A stretch of 64,000 bases of DNA from Collimonas humicola (GCF_018304945.1 NZ_JAGQEE010000001.1:1736001-1800000); one strand, 5' to 3'. Positions 38,328 through 47,113 are shown, numbered from the stretch's first letter. Numbers and translations: made by a program. The notes: generated by a model not told the origin, from the sequence alone.

Positions 38328-38768
38328 CTAGGTATCACGACTCTTTCTCAGAGCGAGTCCCCGCAGAATCTCTAAGCGATTCGCAGGAGTATTAGAAGCA
38401 AAGAACTCTGGAATAGTCGTTGCATCGCGCTGCGGTCTGGATAGAAATGCCACAGGCCATTCAGTAATTCGCTGCTCCTGAACATGAACATATTGTCCGG
38501 GAATTGATTCCTCAATGTACTTACGTTGCAAGACTAACACCAGCGGCTCCTCTGTTCCGTCATTAGTTCTGGAAAATGCATCGGCATCTTCGTAACTGGC
38601 AAAGGCGTAATAATAATCAGATCCATCCTCATCATCGGGCGCCCCTCGTTCTGTGTGACACCACACTCTGTATTCGAGAACAGCATCCCAAACAAAACCA
38701 CCACCAGCCTTTGCAAGGGCTGGGTACGTACCTACTTTGGAAGGTTCGAGTACGGGAGGATATTGCAC
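38328..38768 (-). CDS. conserved-looking hypothetical protein
   Basis: A 146-residue soluble acidic protein with a GTG start. Segments QYPPVLEPSKVGTYPALAKA, EYRVWCHTERGAPDDEDGSD and YIEESIPGQYVHVQEQRITE look strongly constrained and I believe homologues exist in other proteobacteria, sometimes mislabelled as GCN5 acetyltransferases. No acetyl-CoA motif is visible. Confidence 0.72.
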   Translation of the reverse strand: MQYPPVLEPSKVGTYPALAKAGGGFVWDAVLEYRVWCHTERGAPDDEDGSDYYYAFASYEDADAFSRTNDGTEEPLVLVLQRKYIEESIPGQYVHVQEQRITEWPVAFLSRPQRDATTIPEFFASNTPANRLEILRGLALRKSRDT

Positions 38769-38918
38769 AATCGGGCCCTTTCGTAATTTAAATTTTAAAA
38801 AAATGCTAGCGAAGGGACGTTTTTAATGCCGGCTATTGGCCGCGTGCTGCTGGCTTATTGCTGCATTGTTAGTTAGAACACGAGATATATCGCCCAATTG
38901 CCAGTCTTGCTTATTACA

Positions 38919-39218
38919 CTAAATGCCCGCGACTTCACGAAAACCCTTGGCCCAGAAAACCCCATCTCTGGAATACGATGAGGCGAATTCCACTTCGTAG
39001 TTCGCGTTACCCCATTGACGATCCGTGATATCAGTCACAGTACATTCGCATCCAAACGGCATAGGTATGCTAAAACCGCCTTGGCCATTTGTGACAATTG
39101 CAGTTAACTCAATCCAATTGCTGTCGCCCAAACAAAGTACTGCCCGATCAATACGTTGGGCATGATGATCAATTTCCAAATACAGTTTTGATAAACAACC
39201 ACCAGCCATTTTAGTCAT
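38919..39218 (-). CDS. hypothetical protein
   Basis: A 99-residue soluble protein with alternating strands (LYLEIDHHAQRIDRAVLCLG, SIPMPFGCECTVTDITDRQW). Not recognised. A weak copy of the GGCCG spacer motif (near 38831) lies downstream. Confidence 0.6.
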   Translation of the reverse strand: MTKMAGGCLSKLYLEIDHHAQRIDRAVLCLGDSNWIELTAIVTNGQGGFSIPMPFGCECTVTDITDRQWGNANYEVEFASSYSRDGVFWAKGFREVAGI

Positions 39219-39280
39219 ATTGAATCGCCATCAATTTTGCGGACACTATCGACCGTCCGCGATTGGTCGAAATCTGCCCG

Positions 39281-39847
39281 TTAATTTTTTTGAATATCAG
39301 GGTAATTAGTTCGAATCCATTCGGCCATTTCATGTTTATCAAATGCTATTAAATAGGCAACTACGTCCCGATTTTCTGCGTCAATAACATGTAAATTAGC
39401 TCCTGATTTTGCAAACCAAGCGAACAGTTCTTTATATCCCAAAGACGCGACCTCGAAAATGACAGGCTCGCCAAATTCATTCTTTGTGTCTATATTCGCG
39501 CCGTTGGCGTGCAGCCATTCAACTCCTTCCAAATCGTTTTCAACAGCAACGAAATGAAGGACTGTTTCACCAATTGAGTTCGTGGAACTTAACAAAGACG
39601 GCTTTTTTTTAACGAGCAGTGATGCCTCTACGAAATCGTGCGAATATACGGCATTACGCAAGGTGTACCATGACTCATCAGTAGAATTTATTTGTTTCTC
39701 TTCCAATTTATTGTCCTTCATTGTCTTGGAAAATTTTTGGTCCGTTTGGCTAATATTTTTGTCTAAATCGGTGGCACATCCAACTAATAAAGTTGAAAAT
39801 GAAGTTATTAGTAAACTGATGATTTTTTTTCGTTCAATTAATCTCAT
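39281..39847 (-). CDS. ankyrin-repeat lipoprotein
   Basis: A 188-residue protein. The signal ends in the lipobox LVGC (Cys24), predicting a lipid anchor. About four ankyrin-like units follow (GETVLHFVAVENDLEGVEWL, FGEPVIFEVASLGYKELFAW, NRDVVAYLIAFDKHEMAEWI). Periplasmic ankyrin proteins occur as immunity or stress factors. The coding sequence is much AT-richer than the core genes. Confidence 0.75.
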   Translation of the reverse strand: MRLIERKKIISLLITSFSTLLVGCATDLDKNISQTDQKFSKTMKDNKLEEKQINSTDESWYTLRNAVYSHDFVEASLLVKKKPSLLSSTNSIGETVLHFVAVENDLEGVEWLHANGANIDTKNEFGEPVIFEVASLGYKELFAWFAKSGANLHVIDAENRDVVAYLIAFDKHEMAEWIRTNYPDIQKN

Positions 39848-39888
39848 TTATTTACGTTAATTTCTGTGATTTTTTGACTAACCGCTCT

Positions 39889-39966
39889 TGGCCGAAAACT
39901 GACGGTCTGCTATAGCCTGTGGATTCATTCGGTTCGCATCAAGACGGCCCTTCACAGCCCTTTGCC
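39889..39966. repeat. island spacer repeat, type B copy 2
   Basis: TGGCCGAAAACTGACGGTCT, then GCTATAGCCTGTGGATTCAT, then TCGGTTCGCATCAAGACGGC. It abuts the stop codon of the gene ending at 39967. Matches the copy at 37022. Confidence 0.82.
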
Positions 39967-40383
39967 TCATATTTTCGTGCGTCGTACGTATAGCCAAGCT
40001 CCCAAGGGTGCCCCTAAAATGGGACAAGAAAAAGCTAGTACAACACCCAATAAACCCATCAATTGAACTGATCCTGGCGCCAGAAGCATTACAGCCATAA
40101 ATACAAAAGGTCCCAACCCTGAGGCCAGTCCATGAAGTATCTTACGACTCTGGCTGAATGATGCCGATATATATCCGCCACACATATTGTAGATAATGGG
40201 TACCATGAACCATACGTAATCTACCGGGTCTCCCGAAAGAGTAGTTGGAATTTTCATTCCCAGCCAACGAAAAACGTGAAACTGCAGTGTACCGAAAAAG
40301 GCGCTCAGAGCAATCGACACACATGCTCCCAAAAACACGGCGCGCCAATTCATAGATTTTGACGCTGGGTATTCGATATTCAT
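39967..40383 (-). CDS. hypothetical four-helix membrane protein
   Basis: A 138-residue membrane protein with four segments (about 13-33, 48-70, 83-103, 106-130). Not recognised. Directly followed by a type B spacer. Confidence 0.65.
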   Translation of the reverse strand: MNIEYPASKSMNWRAVFLGACVSIALSAFFGTLQFHVFRWLGMKIPTTLSGDPVDYVWFMVPIIYNMCGGYISASFSQSRKILHGLASGLGPFVFMAVMLLAPGSVQLMGLLGVVLAFSCPILGAPLGAWLYVRRTKI

Positions 40384-40497
40384 TTTTGTCCGTTAAATTT
40401 CTACTTCTGATTGGGATCGCCGCTTCTCTATTTATTGAGACGCCGGCGTCTGATTGAAGGATGGCCCTCGATCAAGGGCTAACGACTACGTGTGCAT

Positions 40498-41100
40498 TTA
40501 CCAAAATCGCCACCAAGGTTTTTGATTTAATTCGCCATTCTTTTTTGCTAAATCGGCAAGTGTTTTAATTAAATGCGCATTCGCCTTTTGAGCAACTTCT
40601 GGCAGTTGCTCATACGAAGTTCTTTGCAAGGCAATATTTGCGGCGACATTTGCGACAATGAGCTTTTTACCAACTGGCGAAAAATAGAATTTAATTACCT
40701 CCGCCAACTCTCGTTCTGTCAAATTCGACGAGTACGCCTGAGCCATTGATGCGAGGAGCATATTGGTGTCGATATACCCGCAAGCTTCTGTATAAAATTC
40801 CCTGAATGCTCCCACCACTTGCGGCCAAAGTATGGATCCAGGCGCAATACCATTGAAGATGTCGGGATTTGACTTAAGGTAACTTTCGGGGGTAACTACT
40901 CCCGCCACTTCCTTGCAGCGACTCAACATATCCTGGAGTTGCATATCGTACTTCAGCATTGCAACAAGCTCGCTTGCAGATGTAAGCCGCCGATCGTTCG
41001 CTGTGCGAGTTGCTCCATATGAGCTCGGTCCACTAAGAGAAATCACCATCGTACTACCTACAAGCCACAATAATATTGGCTTGAATCGTTTAATCCTCAT
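40498..41100 (-). CDS. DUF2059-like secreted protein
   Basis: A 200-residue protein with a signal peptide (about 1-29, cleaved near SYGAT). LTERELAEVIKFYFSPVGKK is the hallmark of DUF2059, a periplasmic domain of unknown function. The segment upstream (about 40-120) is not recognised. Confidence 0.72.
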   Translation of the reverse strand: MRIKRFKPILLWLVGSTMVISLSGPSSYGATRTANDRRLTSASELVAMLKYDMQLQDMLSRCKEVAGVVTPESYLKSNPDIFNGIAPGSILWPQVVGAFREFYTEACGYIDTNMLLASMAQAYSSNLTERELAEVIKFYFSPVGKKLIVANVAANIALQRTSYEQLPEVAQKANAHLIKTLADLAKKNGELNQKPWWRFW

Positions 41101-41210
41101 ATCAGTCTCGCTTCGTATTAGATGCGTGTCATTCTTACGGAGTTGAATATTGACTCAGCTTTGAGAGTGTTCGGATAGCCTCGCAGCATCATTTAAGACT
41201 AGTCCGTCAA

Positions 41211-41235
41211 CGGCCGCTACTGGCCGATTGCAGCC
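41211..41235. repeat. island spacer repeat copy (TGGCCGATTGCAGCC motif)
   Basis: CGGCCGCTACTGGCCGATTG followed by CAGCC; itself partly palindromic (CGGCC/GGCCG). It lies 115 bases downstream of the gene ending at 41350. Confidence 0.7.
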
Positions 41236-41349
41236 AATAAAATCATTGGTCGCTCTAGACTTGAACTGGCATTTCTTGTCAGATCAAGTCAGCGTTAATG
41301 CACATGAAATATGTCATTGCAAGACCTGACATCGATCCTGCTATTTAGA

Positions 41350-41685
41350 TTATTTGAAAGGTTTGCTTACCAAATACGATGCCAAATCTTGCGCATCGAT
41401 CCCAAGGCATCCTGCCGCCAACCATTTTTCAAAATAGTCGGGATATGCTGCATAAAAATGGGAACCGTCTTTCGCTTTTTTTATCTCTGTACCGAACTTA
41501 GCGACAAATAGTATGTGGTCCAATGCCATTCTACAAAAAGTAAGCTCATCTTCGGATTTAGGTATATTTTTGGAGGAATTTGAATGAAATTTAGACTCAC
41601 CTTCCAATAAATCAGCAATATCCTTGGCACGACCGTTTTCAACGAGCATCCGTACAAGGTTCGCGTCTATTTTTGACATAGTCAT
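41350..41685 (-). CDS. hypothetical protein
   Basis: A 111-residue soluble helical protein (NLVRMLVENGRAKDIADLLE, ELTFCRMALDHILFVAKFGT). No family recognised. AT-rich array member. Confidence 0.6.
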   Translation of the reverse strand: MTMSKIDANLVRMLVENGRAKDIADLLEGESKFHSNSSKNIPKSEDELTFCRMALDHILFVAKFGTEIKKAKDGSHFYAAYPDYFEKWLAAGCLGIDAQDLASYLVSKPFK

Positions 41686-41775
41686 TTATGTTCTACTATA
41701 TAGTTTGCAGTTAAGCGTCTGTATCGCCGCAAAAAAACGTGAAATTCTCATGTCGGACCTAACGACCGATCTTGG

Positions 41776-41823
41776 CCGTTTTGAGCCGGCCGCAACATGT
41801 CGATTTCGACCCAAACCCGCCAT
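41776..41823. repeat. island spacer repeat, type A copy 2
   Basis: CCGTTTTGAGCCGGCC, then GCAACATGTCGATTTCGACC, then CAAACCCGCCA. Paired with 36521-36568. Lies 108 bases downstream of the gene ending at 41932. Confidence 0.8.
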
Positions 41824-41931
41824 CGCTACAGCTTCAAAGCTGCCAGTCCGCGCGGAAAGATAAGGGTTCCGTCTGTACCGTAAGATTCAAGCAATCCAAC
41901 TCACGAGCGCAGTCAATATTGGATTAAGCCA

Positions 41932-42375
41932 TCATCGGTTAGGCTCATAGGGGTCGATTTTTGGCTCGATAAGTTCGTCATCCATAGTGACTATAAAGTT
42001 CATTGTTGGCCATACACCCGTCATAGGTTGTCCCTTCAGGACGTAACGAAATCTCACTTCGTACATCCATTTCGCTTCTTGTAAGCCAGGTATAAGGGAT
42101 ATTTCCTCTAGATTCCATCCAAAGCCGTCTGGTATTGGAATAGAAGACAAACGAGTCTGCGCCAACTGCAATGCGCGTTGAGCGCTGACGGGAGGGTTAG
42201 GAGATAGCAAAGGGCTCCAAGACCGCATCGATGCGTATTTTTCTTTAGATATGACGAATGCAAATCGCTTTCCATTGAGATAGCTGTAATGCACATCTCC
42301 CTGCGTGATAGTGCTGGGTGCTTGGGCGAACACAAGAGATGGATATACGAGAAGGAGGATTCTAAAAATCCGCAT
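41932..42375 (-). CDS. hypothetical secreted protein
   Basis: A 147-residue protein from the ATG at 42375, chosen because it yields a normal signal peptide (MRIFRILLLVYPSLVFAQA). The mature part is beta-rich (GWNLEEISLIPGLQEAKWMY, IVTMDDELIEP). Not recognised. Confidence 0.65.
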   Translation of the reverse strand: MRIFRILLLVYPSLVFAQAPSTITQGDVHYSYLNGKRFAFVISKEKYASMRSWSPLLSPNPPVSAQRALQLAQTRLSSIPIPDGFGWNLEEISLIPGLQEAKWMYEVRFRYVLKGQPMTGVWPTMNFIVTMDDELIEPKIDPYEPNR

Positions 42376-42505
42376 GACATCATGGCTAGTACATAGTATT
42401 CGCATACTTCGTTTTCACTCATCTCCGCAAATTAAAAAAATTGTTTGGATAATATCAAATAGATGTTACGCCTGACTGTCTCTTAATGGCCGTTTGAAGC
42501 CAACT

Positions 42506-43018
42506 TCAAGGGCTGGCCGCTTCTCGAATGGCCTGCTCGTACTGAACGGATTCAAATTGGAATGGCCCTAGCCCTTCAATCAACCAGGCAGGCTCATAGT
42601 CGTTTTCATAGGCAAACTCGCTCCAAAACACTGCCTCAGATTTCTTCTCAATTAGTACTGAGTATCTTCCGCAGCTGATATCGCTACATTCCGGGCAGAT
42701 GTAGAGCCCGACTCTTCGAGGCGCATTGTCAGAGGTAGGCAAAATTTCATCAAGGGCCATCTTGATAGCATCTTCGGAGCCTCGAACGAAACAGCCCATG
42801 AAATCGCCGTGCCCGCCATTGATTGCAACGAGAAGATGCAGCAAGGACTGACCGTTAATCAAGAAATCGGAAGAGTCGCGTTCGGTTTTAGTACCGCCGT
42901 TTCGAGACATGCCCCTGGGGAGAGAGGTGTCGGCATTGTTGAGTTCCATGATAGTAGCACCGACGCCTCGATACCCAGGGCGATGAAGTTTAGTATGAGT
43001 TAGTACGGCATAAGTCAT
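42506..43018 (-). CDS. hypothetical protein with CPECSDISCG motif
   Basis: A 170-residue soluble protein. Two CxxC-like pairs in LYICPECSDISCGRYSV suggest a bound zinc. The flanking strand pattern resembles small immunity-type proteins. Family not recognised. Confidence 0.68.
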   Translation of the reverse strand: MTYAVLTHTKLHRPGYRGVGATIMELNNADTSLPRGMSRNGGTKTERDSSDFLINGQSLLHLLVAINGGHGDFMGCFVRGSEDAIKMALDEILPTSDNAPRRVGLYICPECSDISCGRYSVLIEKKSEAVFWSEFAYENDYEPAWLIEGLGPFQFESVQYEQAIREAASP

Positions 43019-43055
43019 TTAAGATTTCCAGTTACTTTCAAGACCAATATCTGGA

Positions 43056-43084
43056 TGGCGGAAATTGGCCGACTGCAACCGGTT
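43056..43084. repeat. island spacer repeat copy
   Basis: TGGCGGAAATTGGCCGACTG followed by CAACCGG, just seven bases downstream of the gene ending at 43091. A diverged member of the same family. Confidence 0.6.
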
Positions 43085-43090
43085 GATTGG

Positions 43091-43564
43091 TTAGTGGTGA
43101 GTTCTAGCCTTTGCGTTAAGCATGGCAACGATAGGATGCTGGTTAAAACCCGGAAATGCCCTTTCAGTTGGCACAAAAAGTATTTTTTTGCCGAAGGGCG
43201 TGGCCTGTCGAAAATATAGCCAAACTACATCGGGCTTCATTCCGAGACTACCAGATGCTTTTTCGAGATTTGATAGCGGAACCCGAACTTCCTGCCGAAA
43301 ATTTGATATCACCAAAGTCGCGCCATCGAGTGAGATTTTCTTTGCTCGACCAAAGAACCAGTACTCAAGAAATAAAATGACGCCAGAGGTAAATAGAACC
43401 AACGGTGCGTTATATCTATCCTCAGCTAGCACCCGAAAATATATAACGCAAGCTACCACCGCCAACAATACTGGCAGTATAAATTTATAAAAATAGGTCG
43501 ACGACGACGAAAGTGATTGCATAGTTAGAGGATGGATTTTGGCATACTGAATGGCCGCTTTCAC
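43091..43564 (-). CDS. hypothetical two-helix membrane protein
   Basis: A 157-residue protein with a GTG start preceded by AAGAGA; an ATG at 43522 is an alternative. Two membrane helices (about 26-46, 53-70) precede a soluble domain (KKISLDGATLVISNFRQEVR, VPLSNLEKASGSLG) similar in layout to the protein at 36023. Not recognised. Confidence 0.62.
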   Translation of the reverse strand: MKAAIQYAKIHPLTMQSLSSSSTYFYKFILPVLLAVVACVIYFRVLAEDRYNAPLVLFTSGVILFLEYWFFGRAKKISLDGATLVISNFRQEVRVPLSNLEKASGSLGMKPDVVWLYFRQATPFGKKILFVPTERAFPGFNQHPIVAMLNAKARTHH

Positions 43565-43581
43565 GAAATCTCTTAAATGGC

Positions 43582-43606
43582 TGCTTCTGGCCGATTGCAG
43601 GCAACC
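43582..43606. repeat. island spacer repeat copy (TGGCCGATTG motif)
   Basis: TGCTTCTGGCCGATTG then CAGGCAACC, 20 bases downstream of the gene ending at 43627. Shares 16 contiguous bases with 35985. Confidence 0.72.
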
Positions 43607-43626
43607 GTGAATGCCCCTATCAGTCC

Positions 43627-43920
43627 CTAAGTGCCAAAGACAGCCTCATACCAATAGTTTTGGGGATCGTTGAACCATGGATCTGATTGCGACTGACATA
43701 AGGGCCGGAGACACTTTCGATCCAAACCATATCTGGCCATTAAGCCGACGAGCTCGTAAAAACTTGTTTTATCTATTGGTGCTTCCAAAGTTAACTCCAG
43801 GCCAGAGGGAGTGCCAACAACAGCCTTAACTGCGGGAATGGCTTTCAACCAAGCGAAGAAATAATCTTCATCAGGCTCACAATAGTAACGAAACGGCCCC
43901 GGAACCAACAGCATATTCAT
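43627..43920 (-). CDS. hypothetical protein
   Basis: A 97-residue soluble protein (PDEDYFFAWLKAIPAVKAVV, YELVGLMARYGLDRKCLRPL, NDPQNYWYEAVFG). The aromatic C-terminus is reminiscent of small immunity proteins, but the family is not recognised. Confidence 0.62.
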   Translation of the reverse strand: MNMLLVPGPFRYYCEPDEDYFFAWLKAIPAVKAVVGTPSGLELTLEAPIDKTSFYELVGLMARYGLDRKCLRPLCQSQSDPWFNDPQNYWYEAVFGT

Positions 43921-44008
43921 TCCTTTTTAAATTTGTTTCGATTATGGTGACCAATCAGTTCTATAGGCTCCGCTATGACTCGCCATCAATTTGACAGACA
44001 CTTTAGAC

Positions 44009-44056
44009 TGGCCGCAATTGGCCGTATTGAGCCGGTTGTGACCGGTTCAATTTGAC
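44009..44056. repeat. island spacer repeat copy
   Basis: CTGGCCGCAATTGGCCGTAT, then TGAGCCGGTTGTGACCGGTT. Combines the TTGGCCG motif with the TTGAGCCGG core of type A. Lies 42 bases downstream of the gene ending at 44098. Confidence 0.68.
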
Positions 44057-44097
44057 AAAAAACGGTCAGTCAGTTTGTTCAAAAGCAGAAACGAAAA

Positions 44098-44571
44098 CTA
44101 TTCAGCTTTCTTGCCTTGCACCACTTCATTAAGCAATTCTGAAAAATTCAACATTGGGCTTTGTAACGAGGTGGCAGCATAACCACCATTGCATGCCGCC
44201 TTCAATTCGTCACCAGAGACATTGTCAAATTGAGTTCTCAATCCATTTGTCATCATCTCGGATATTTTTTCAGATTGTGCCGTAGCTTCAATTTGAGAAA
44301 TACCTCGTATCTTCGCAATATGTTCGCTTGAAATTATTTTTAACTGCCTCAGAGCCGGCGAATTATTGCTATCCCATTGTGCGATTGCTTTAGTAAGTTC
44401 AGGAATAGATTCAGGAGAAGATGTTTTGCATTTTTCAATTAGGCGGTCATGCATCACTGCATAGTCCACTTGTGCCAGCTGTAATCTAGTAGAGATTTGC
44501 TCTGGCGGCGATGCTGAAGCGGATAATGGAAGAGACAAGACGAGTGTCAGTGTGACGAAAAATATTTTCAT
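44098..44571 (-). CDS. hypothetical secreted protein
   Basis: A 157-residue protein with a signal peptide (about 1-20, SLPLSASAS) and a mostly helical mature part. One Cys pair (CKTS, ACNGG) could form a disulfide. The rightmost gene of the minus-strand array. Not recognised. Confidence 0.65.
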   Translation of the reverse strand: MKIFFVTLTLVLSLPLSASASPPEQISTRLQLAQVDYAVMHDRLIEKCKTSSPESIPELTKAIAQWDSNNSPALRQLKIISSEHIAKIRGISQIEATAQSEKISEMMTNGLRTQFDNVSGDELKAACNGGYAATSLQSPMLNFSELLNEVVQGKKAE

Positions 44572-45381
44572 ATGTCTCCTATTTCATTTCAAAAAAATGA
44601 TACGTCGCGCAAAAGCTCCATTCTTGTGTATGCAGTTACAGATGCCAAAACGATGAGGATAACGCCACATCGGTACTGGGAAATACACCGTTTGTAACGC
44701 ACCGCTGGACGGCAGAGGTGTATCAATCCGAGGCTCCATAGCATTCTACTTGTTATATATTGCAAAATAGCAATTTAACATGGAAATATGAGGAATATAT
44801 GAAAACGCAAACCTAGCAGCATAGACGACCTCTGGCCTGAGCAGTAGCGCCTCCAATAAGGAGTCCAATAGCAGAGCTGTAAGATCCCGGGATTTACCGA
44901 GATCACACACAAAATCTCGGCTATTAACGGTTGTGACTAGATCTCGACGTATCGAAACGATTAGTTTTCGACTTTATTTGTTGGAGAAACGCCGAGTCCC
45001 CGTGCTTACGCTAATGTGTTTTCGACTTTGGACAATATGTACCTGAATCATCATGGTTTGGAACCCGCATGGACGCTATGGTCATGTTTTCGACTTTAAA
45101 AGACCGGAATATGAGAGCAGGCATATCAGCAGCAATTGACTATTGATATTTTAATTAAAATCAATTTTATCTATCAATAATTATCGAGAATAACAAAGAC
45201 CAGAACCATACGCTCCCGTTCACCAATTGCAAAAATACAATACTGCAGCGACAATAGACAGACTATTGCAATGACGCAATGTCTACAGTTCTCGCGTCCC
45301 ATGCCTACTATGAAAATAGCGCAAGAATACTGTGCGCCATCCTGCAGCTTGATTTTCATCCTCATCACATCAGGAATCTTT
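44572..45381. other. gene-free AT-rich region with GTTTTCGACTTT repeats
   Basis: No supportable gene. The 12-mer GTTTTCGACTTT occurs three times in the same orientation (44964-44975, 45018-45029, 45086-45097). Such spaced repeats are what transposase-binding ends of a degraded transposon look like, but no transposase gene is present. It forms the right boundary of the island. Confidence 0.55.
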
Positions 45382-45879
45382 ATGCAGCGTTCAGCGAAGA
45401 TATTGGCAATCATATTAACGAGCTCATTTCTGACAGCCGCCGCCGTCGGTGCGGAAGAGACTTCTCTGAAAATTGCCGCAGCGGCAGGAAAATCCGTATG
45501 CGAATCAACTGTCCGCCAACTTGGCGAAACATCGCAAAAAATCGAGCTCTGCGTATCACAGGGGAATTTTGCACACGACGTTTACGTGTTGAAGATAGAC
45601 GGAAAATCCATTCTCAAAGGTATTGATGACGAAACTACCAAAGGTATTGTCGCTACACAGCAAGGCGAGAAAATAAGCCTGATCTGCGTGCCGCAAATCG
45701 AGGCGCCGACAGAAGTAGCGCCGGAAAAAATCGAAGCGATGCAAAAATTGATGCCGGCGCTTTCTGCCGATGAAGCGAAAAAGGCAGCGATTTCAATCGA
45801 TTCGGTGGAAACAGGCCGCCTGTGCACCGCTCAACGCGGAGACAATTCCCTGATCAGCGTACAGGTCGTCTTCAACTGA
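45382..45879 (+). CDS. hypothetical secreted protein
   Basis: A 165-residue protein from the ATG at 45382 (AGGAATCTTT upstream). Signal peptide about 1-24 (SFLTAAAVGAEE). The mature part has three Cys (SVCEST, KIELCVSQ, LICVPQ) plus a Cys near the end. Not recognised. First gene of a three-gene plus-strand unit. Confidence 0.65.
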   Translation: MQRSAKILAIILTSSFLTAAAVGAEETSLKIAAAAGKSVCESTVRQLGETSQKIELCVSQGNFAHDVYVLKIDGKSILKGIDDETTKGIVATQQGEKISLICVPQIEAPTEVAPEKIEAMQKLMPALSADEAKKAAISIDSVETGRLCTAQRGDNSLISVQVVFN

Positions 45880-45892
45880 AAAGGCTGCTGCC

Positions 45893-46078
45893 ATGCTGCA
45901 TCCAGCAACAGTGCCACTGTTCTCTCGCTTTGCAGAAAAGCTGGCAAACGGCGAACCGTCAAACCCATACCTTGAAATGGCCGCGACGGTTTTTGTGGCT
46001 GCGGCTTTGATGGTATTCATCGCCAGATTCACGCGGCCCTTGTTGCGGACGCTGCTGTCTAAATTCCAGCCAAAATGA
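45893..46078 (+). CDS. small membrane protein
   Basis: A 61-residue protein with one membrane helix (about 28-48, MAATVFVAAALMVFIARFTR). Stop overlaps the next start (ATGA), supporting translation. Not recognised. Confidence 0.6.
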   Translation: MLHPATVPLFSRFAEKLANGEPSNPYLEMAATVFVAAALMVFIARFTRPLLRTLLSKFQPK

Positions 46079-46566
46079 TGCGCAATAATATGTCGTACCA
46101 CTTCCTTTGCAGCGCCTTGCTGTCGCTGCTGATGATCACGGATGCTTCCGCCGAGATGTGGTCGCTCGCGGTATCGAAGCACCGGAGCGATGACCGGGTT
46201 ATTATTTTCCGATACATATCCGAGTTTGCGCCGAACTTTGACCGGGCAGCAAAGCCGGCCCGCATTATCCTGGTCTGGAAATATGCCTCTGACAAAGGAA
46301 TGCCGTCGACTGCGGAACAGGCCAGGATGAATGACCTGGAAAATCTGCTTCAGCCCGTGATAGAAAGCGATGACAGGGCCAACCTGGTCCTGGTTTCGAC
46401 CGGGAACAATCTCAGGGAATGGACATACTATGCAAAATCGGAAAAGCAGTTTATCTCAGCGATTAACCAAGCCCTCGCCGGAAAGCCGCCATTTCCCATT
46501 GAAATTCATAGCGCCGCCGATCCGCAATGGTCAAGCTATGAAACATTGATAAAGAAGGTGAAATAG
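46075..46566 (+). CDS. DUF695 domain protein, secreted
   Basis: A 163-residue protein with a signal peptide (about 1-26, DASAEMW) and a DUF695-like domain: YISEFAPNFDRAAKPARIIL, VWKYASDKGMPS, LVLVSTGNNLREWTYYAKSE and DPQWSSYE. Function unknown. Overlaps the upstream gene by four bases. Confidence 0.78.
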   Translation: MMRNNMSYHFLCSALLSLLMITDASAEMWSLAVSKHRSDDRVIIFRYISEFAPNFDRAAKPARIILVWKYASDKGMPSTAEQARMNDLENLLQPVIESDDRANLVLVSTGNNLREWTYYAKSEKQFISAINQALAGKPPFPIEIHSAADPQWSSYETLIKKVK

Positions 46567-46720
46567 CAATAACGGGATCGGAAATGACGCTTGAATAAAT
46601 CGCCGGCTTTTTTTGCGCCACTACAAATTGGCATCGGAAACGGCTGCAAAAGCGGCCGATAATGTGAGACGATTCAACTCCTGTTGCAGCGACAACGCGA
46701 TACCAACCTGGAAAGCCAAT

Positions 46721-47089
46721 ATGACCCGCAACGTGCTCGACGAAGCCCAGATCCACCCCGCCATCCGCCAGACCATCGCCGACAAGCATGCCGACATCGT
46801 TCGCGAAGTGCAGGACGCCATCGCCAGCAACAAGGTAGTCGTGGTCGGCATGAGGCAAAACCCTTTTCCGCGCAAGGCGCGCAAGACGCTGGATGCGATT
46901 TCCGTGCCCTATAAATATCTTGAATACGGCAGCTACCTGGGTCAGTGGAAGCGCCGCAATGCTCTCAAGATGTGGACCGGCTGGCCGACTTTCCCGATGA
47001 TATTCGTGAAGGGTGTGCTGGTGGGCGGCGCAACCGACTTGCAGCGCCTGATCGATAGCGGCGAGTTTGCGCGGATGATAGCCGACTGA
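46721..47089 (+). CDS. glutaredoxin-like protein without cysteine
   Basis: A 122-residue protein aligned to monothiol glutaredoxins: KVVVVGMRQNPFPRKARKTL, YKYLEYGSYL, WTGWPTFPMIFVKGVLVGGA (cis-Pro and glutathione-binding TFP/GG motifs). The active-site Cys position reads NPFPRKA and the protein has no Cys at all. It therefore cannot do thiol chemistry, though it might still bind glutathione or partners. Start ATG at 46721. Confidence 0.75.
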   Translation: MTRNVLDEAQIHPAIRQTIADKHADIVREVQDAIASNKVVVVGMRQNPFPRKARKTLDAISVPYKYLEYGSYLGQWKRRNALKMWTGWPTFPMIFVKGVLVGGATDLQRLIDSGEFARMIAD

Positions 47090-47113
47090 GCTTAGGGCCT
47101 GTGCGTTAAGCGG

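Noticed and set aside
35194-44571. Chromosomal integron with attC sites
   Set aside because: The array looks cassette-like, but I found no consistent RYYYAAC/GTTRRRY core pairs at gene boundaries and no integrase gene. The spacers are a different motif.
45174-45413. 79-codon minus-strand ORF
   Set aside because: It overlaps the better-supported secreted protein gene at 45382 and shows no recognisable features.
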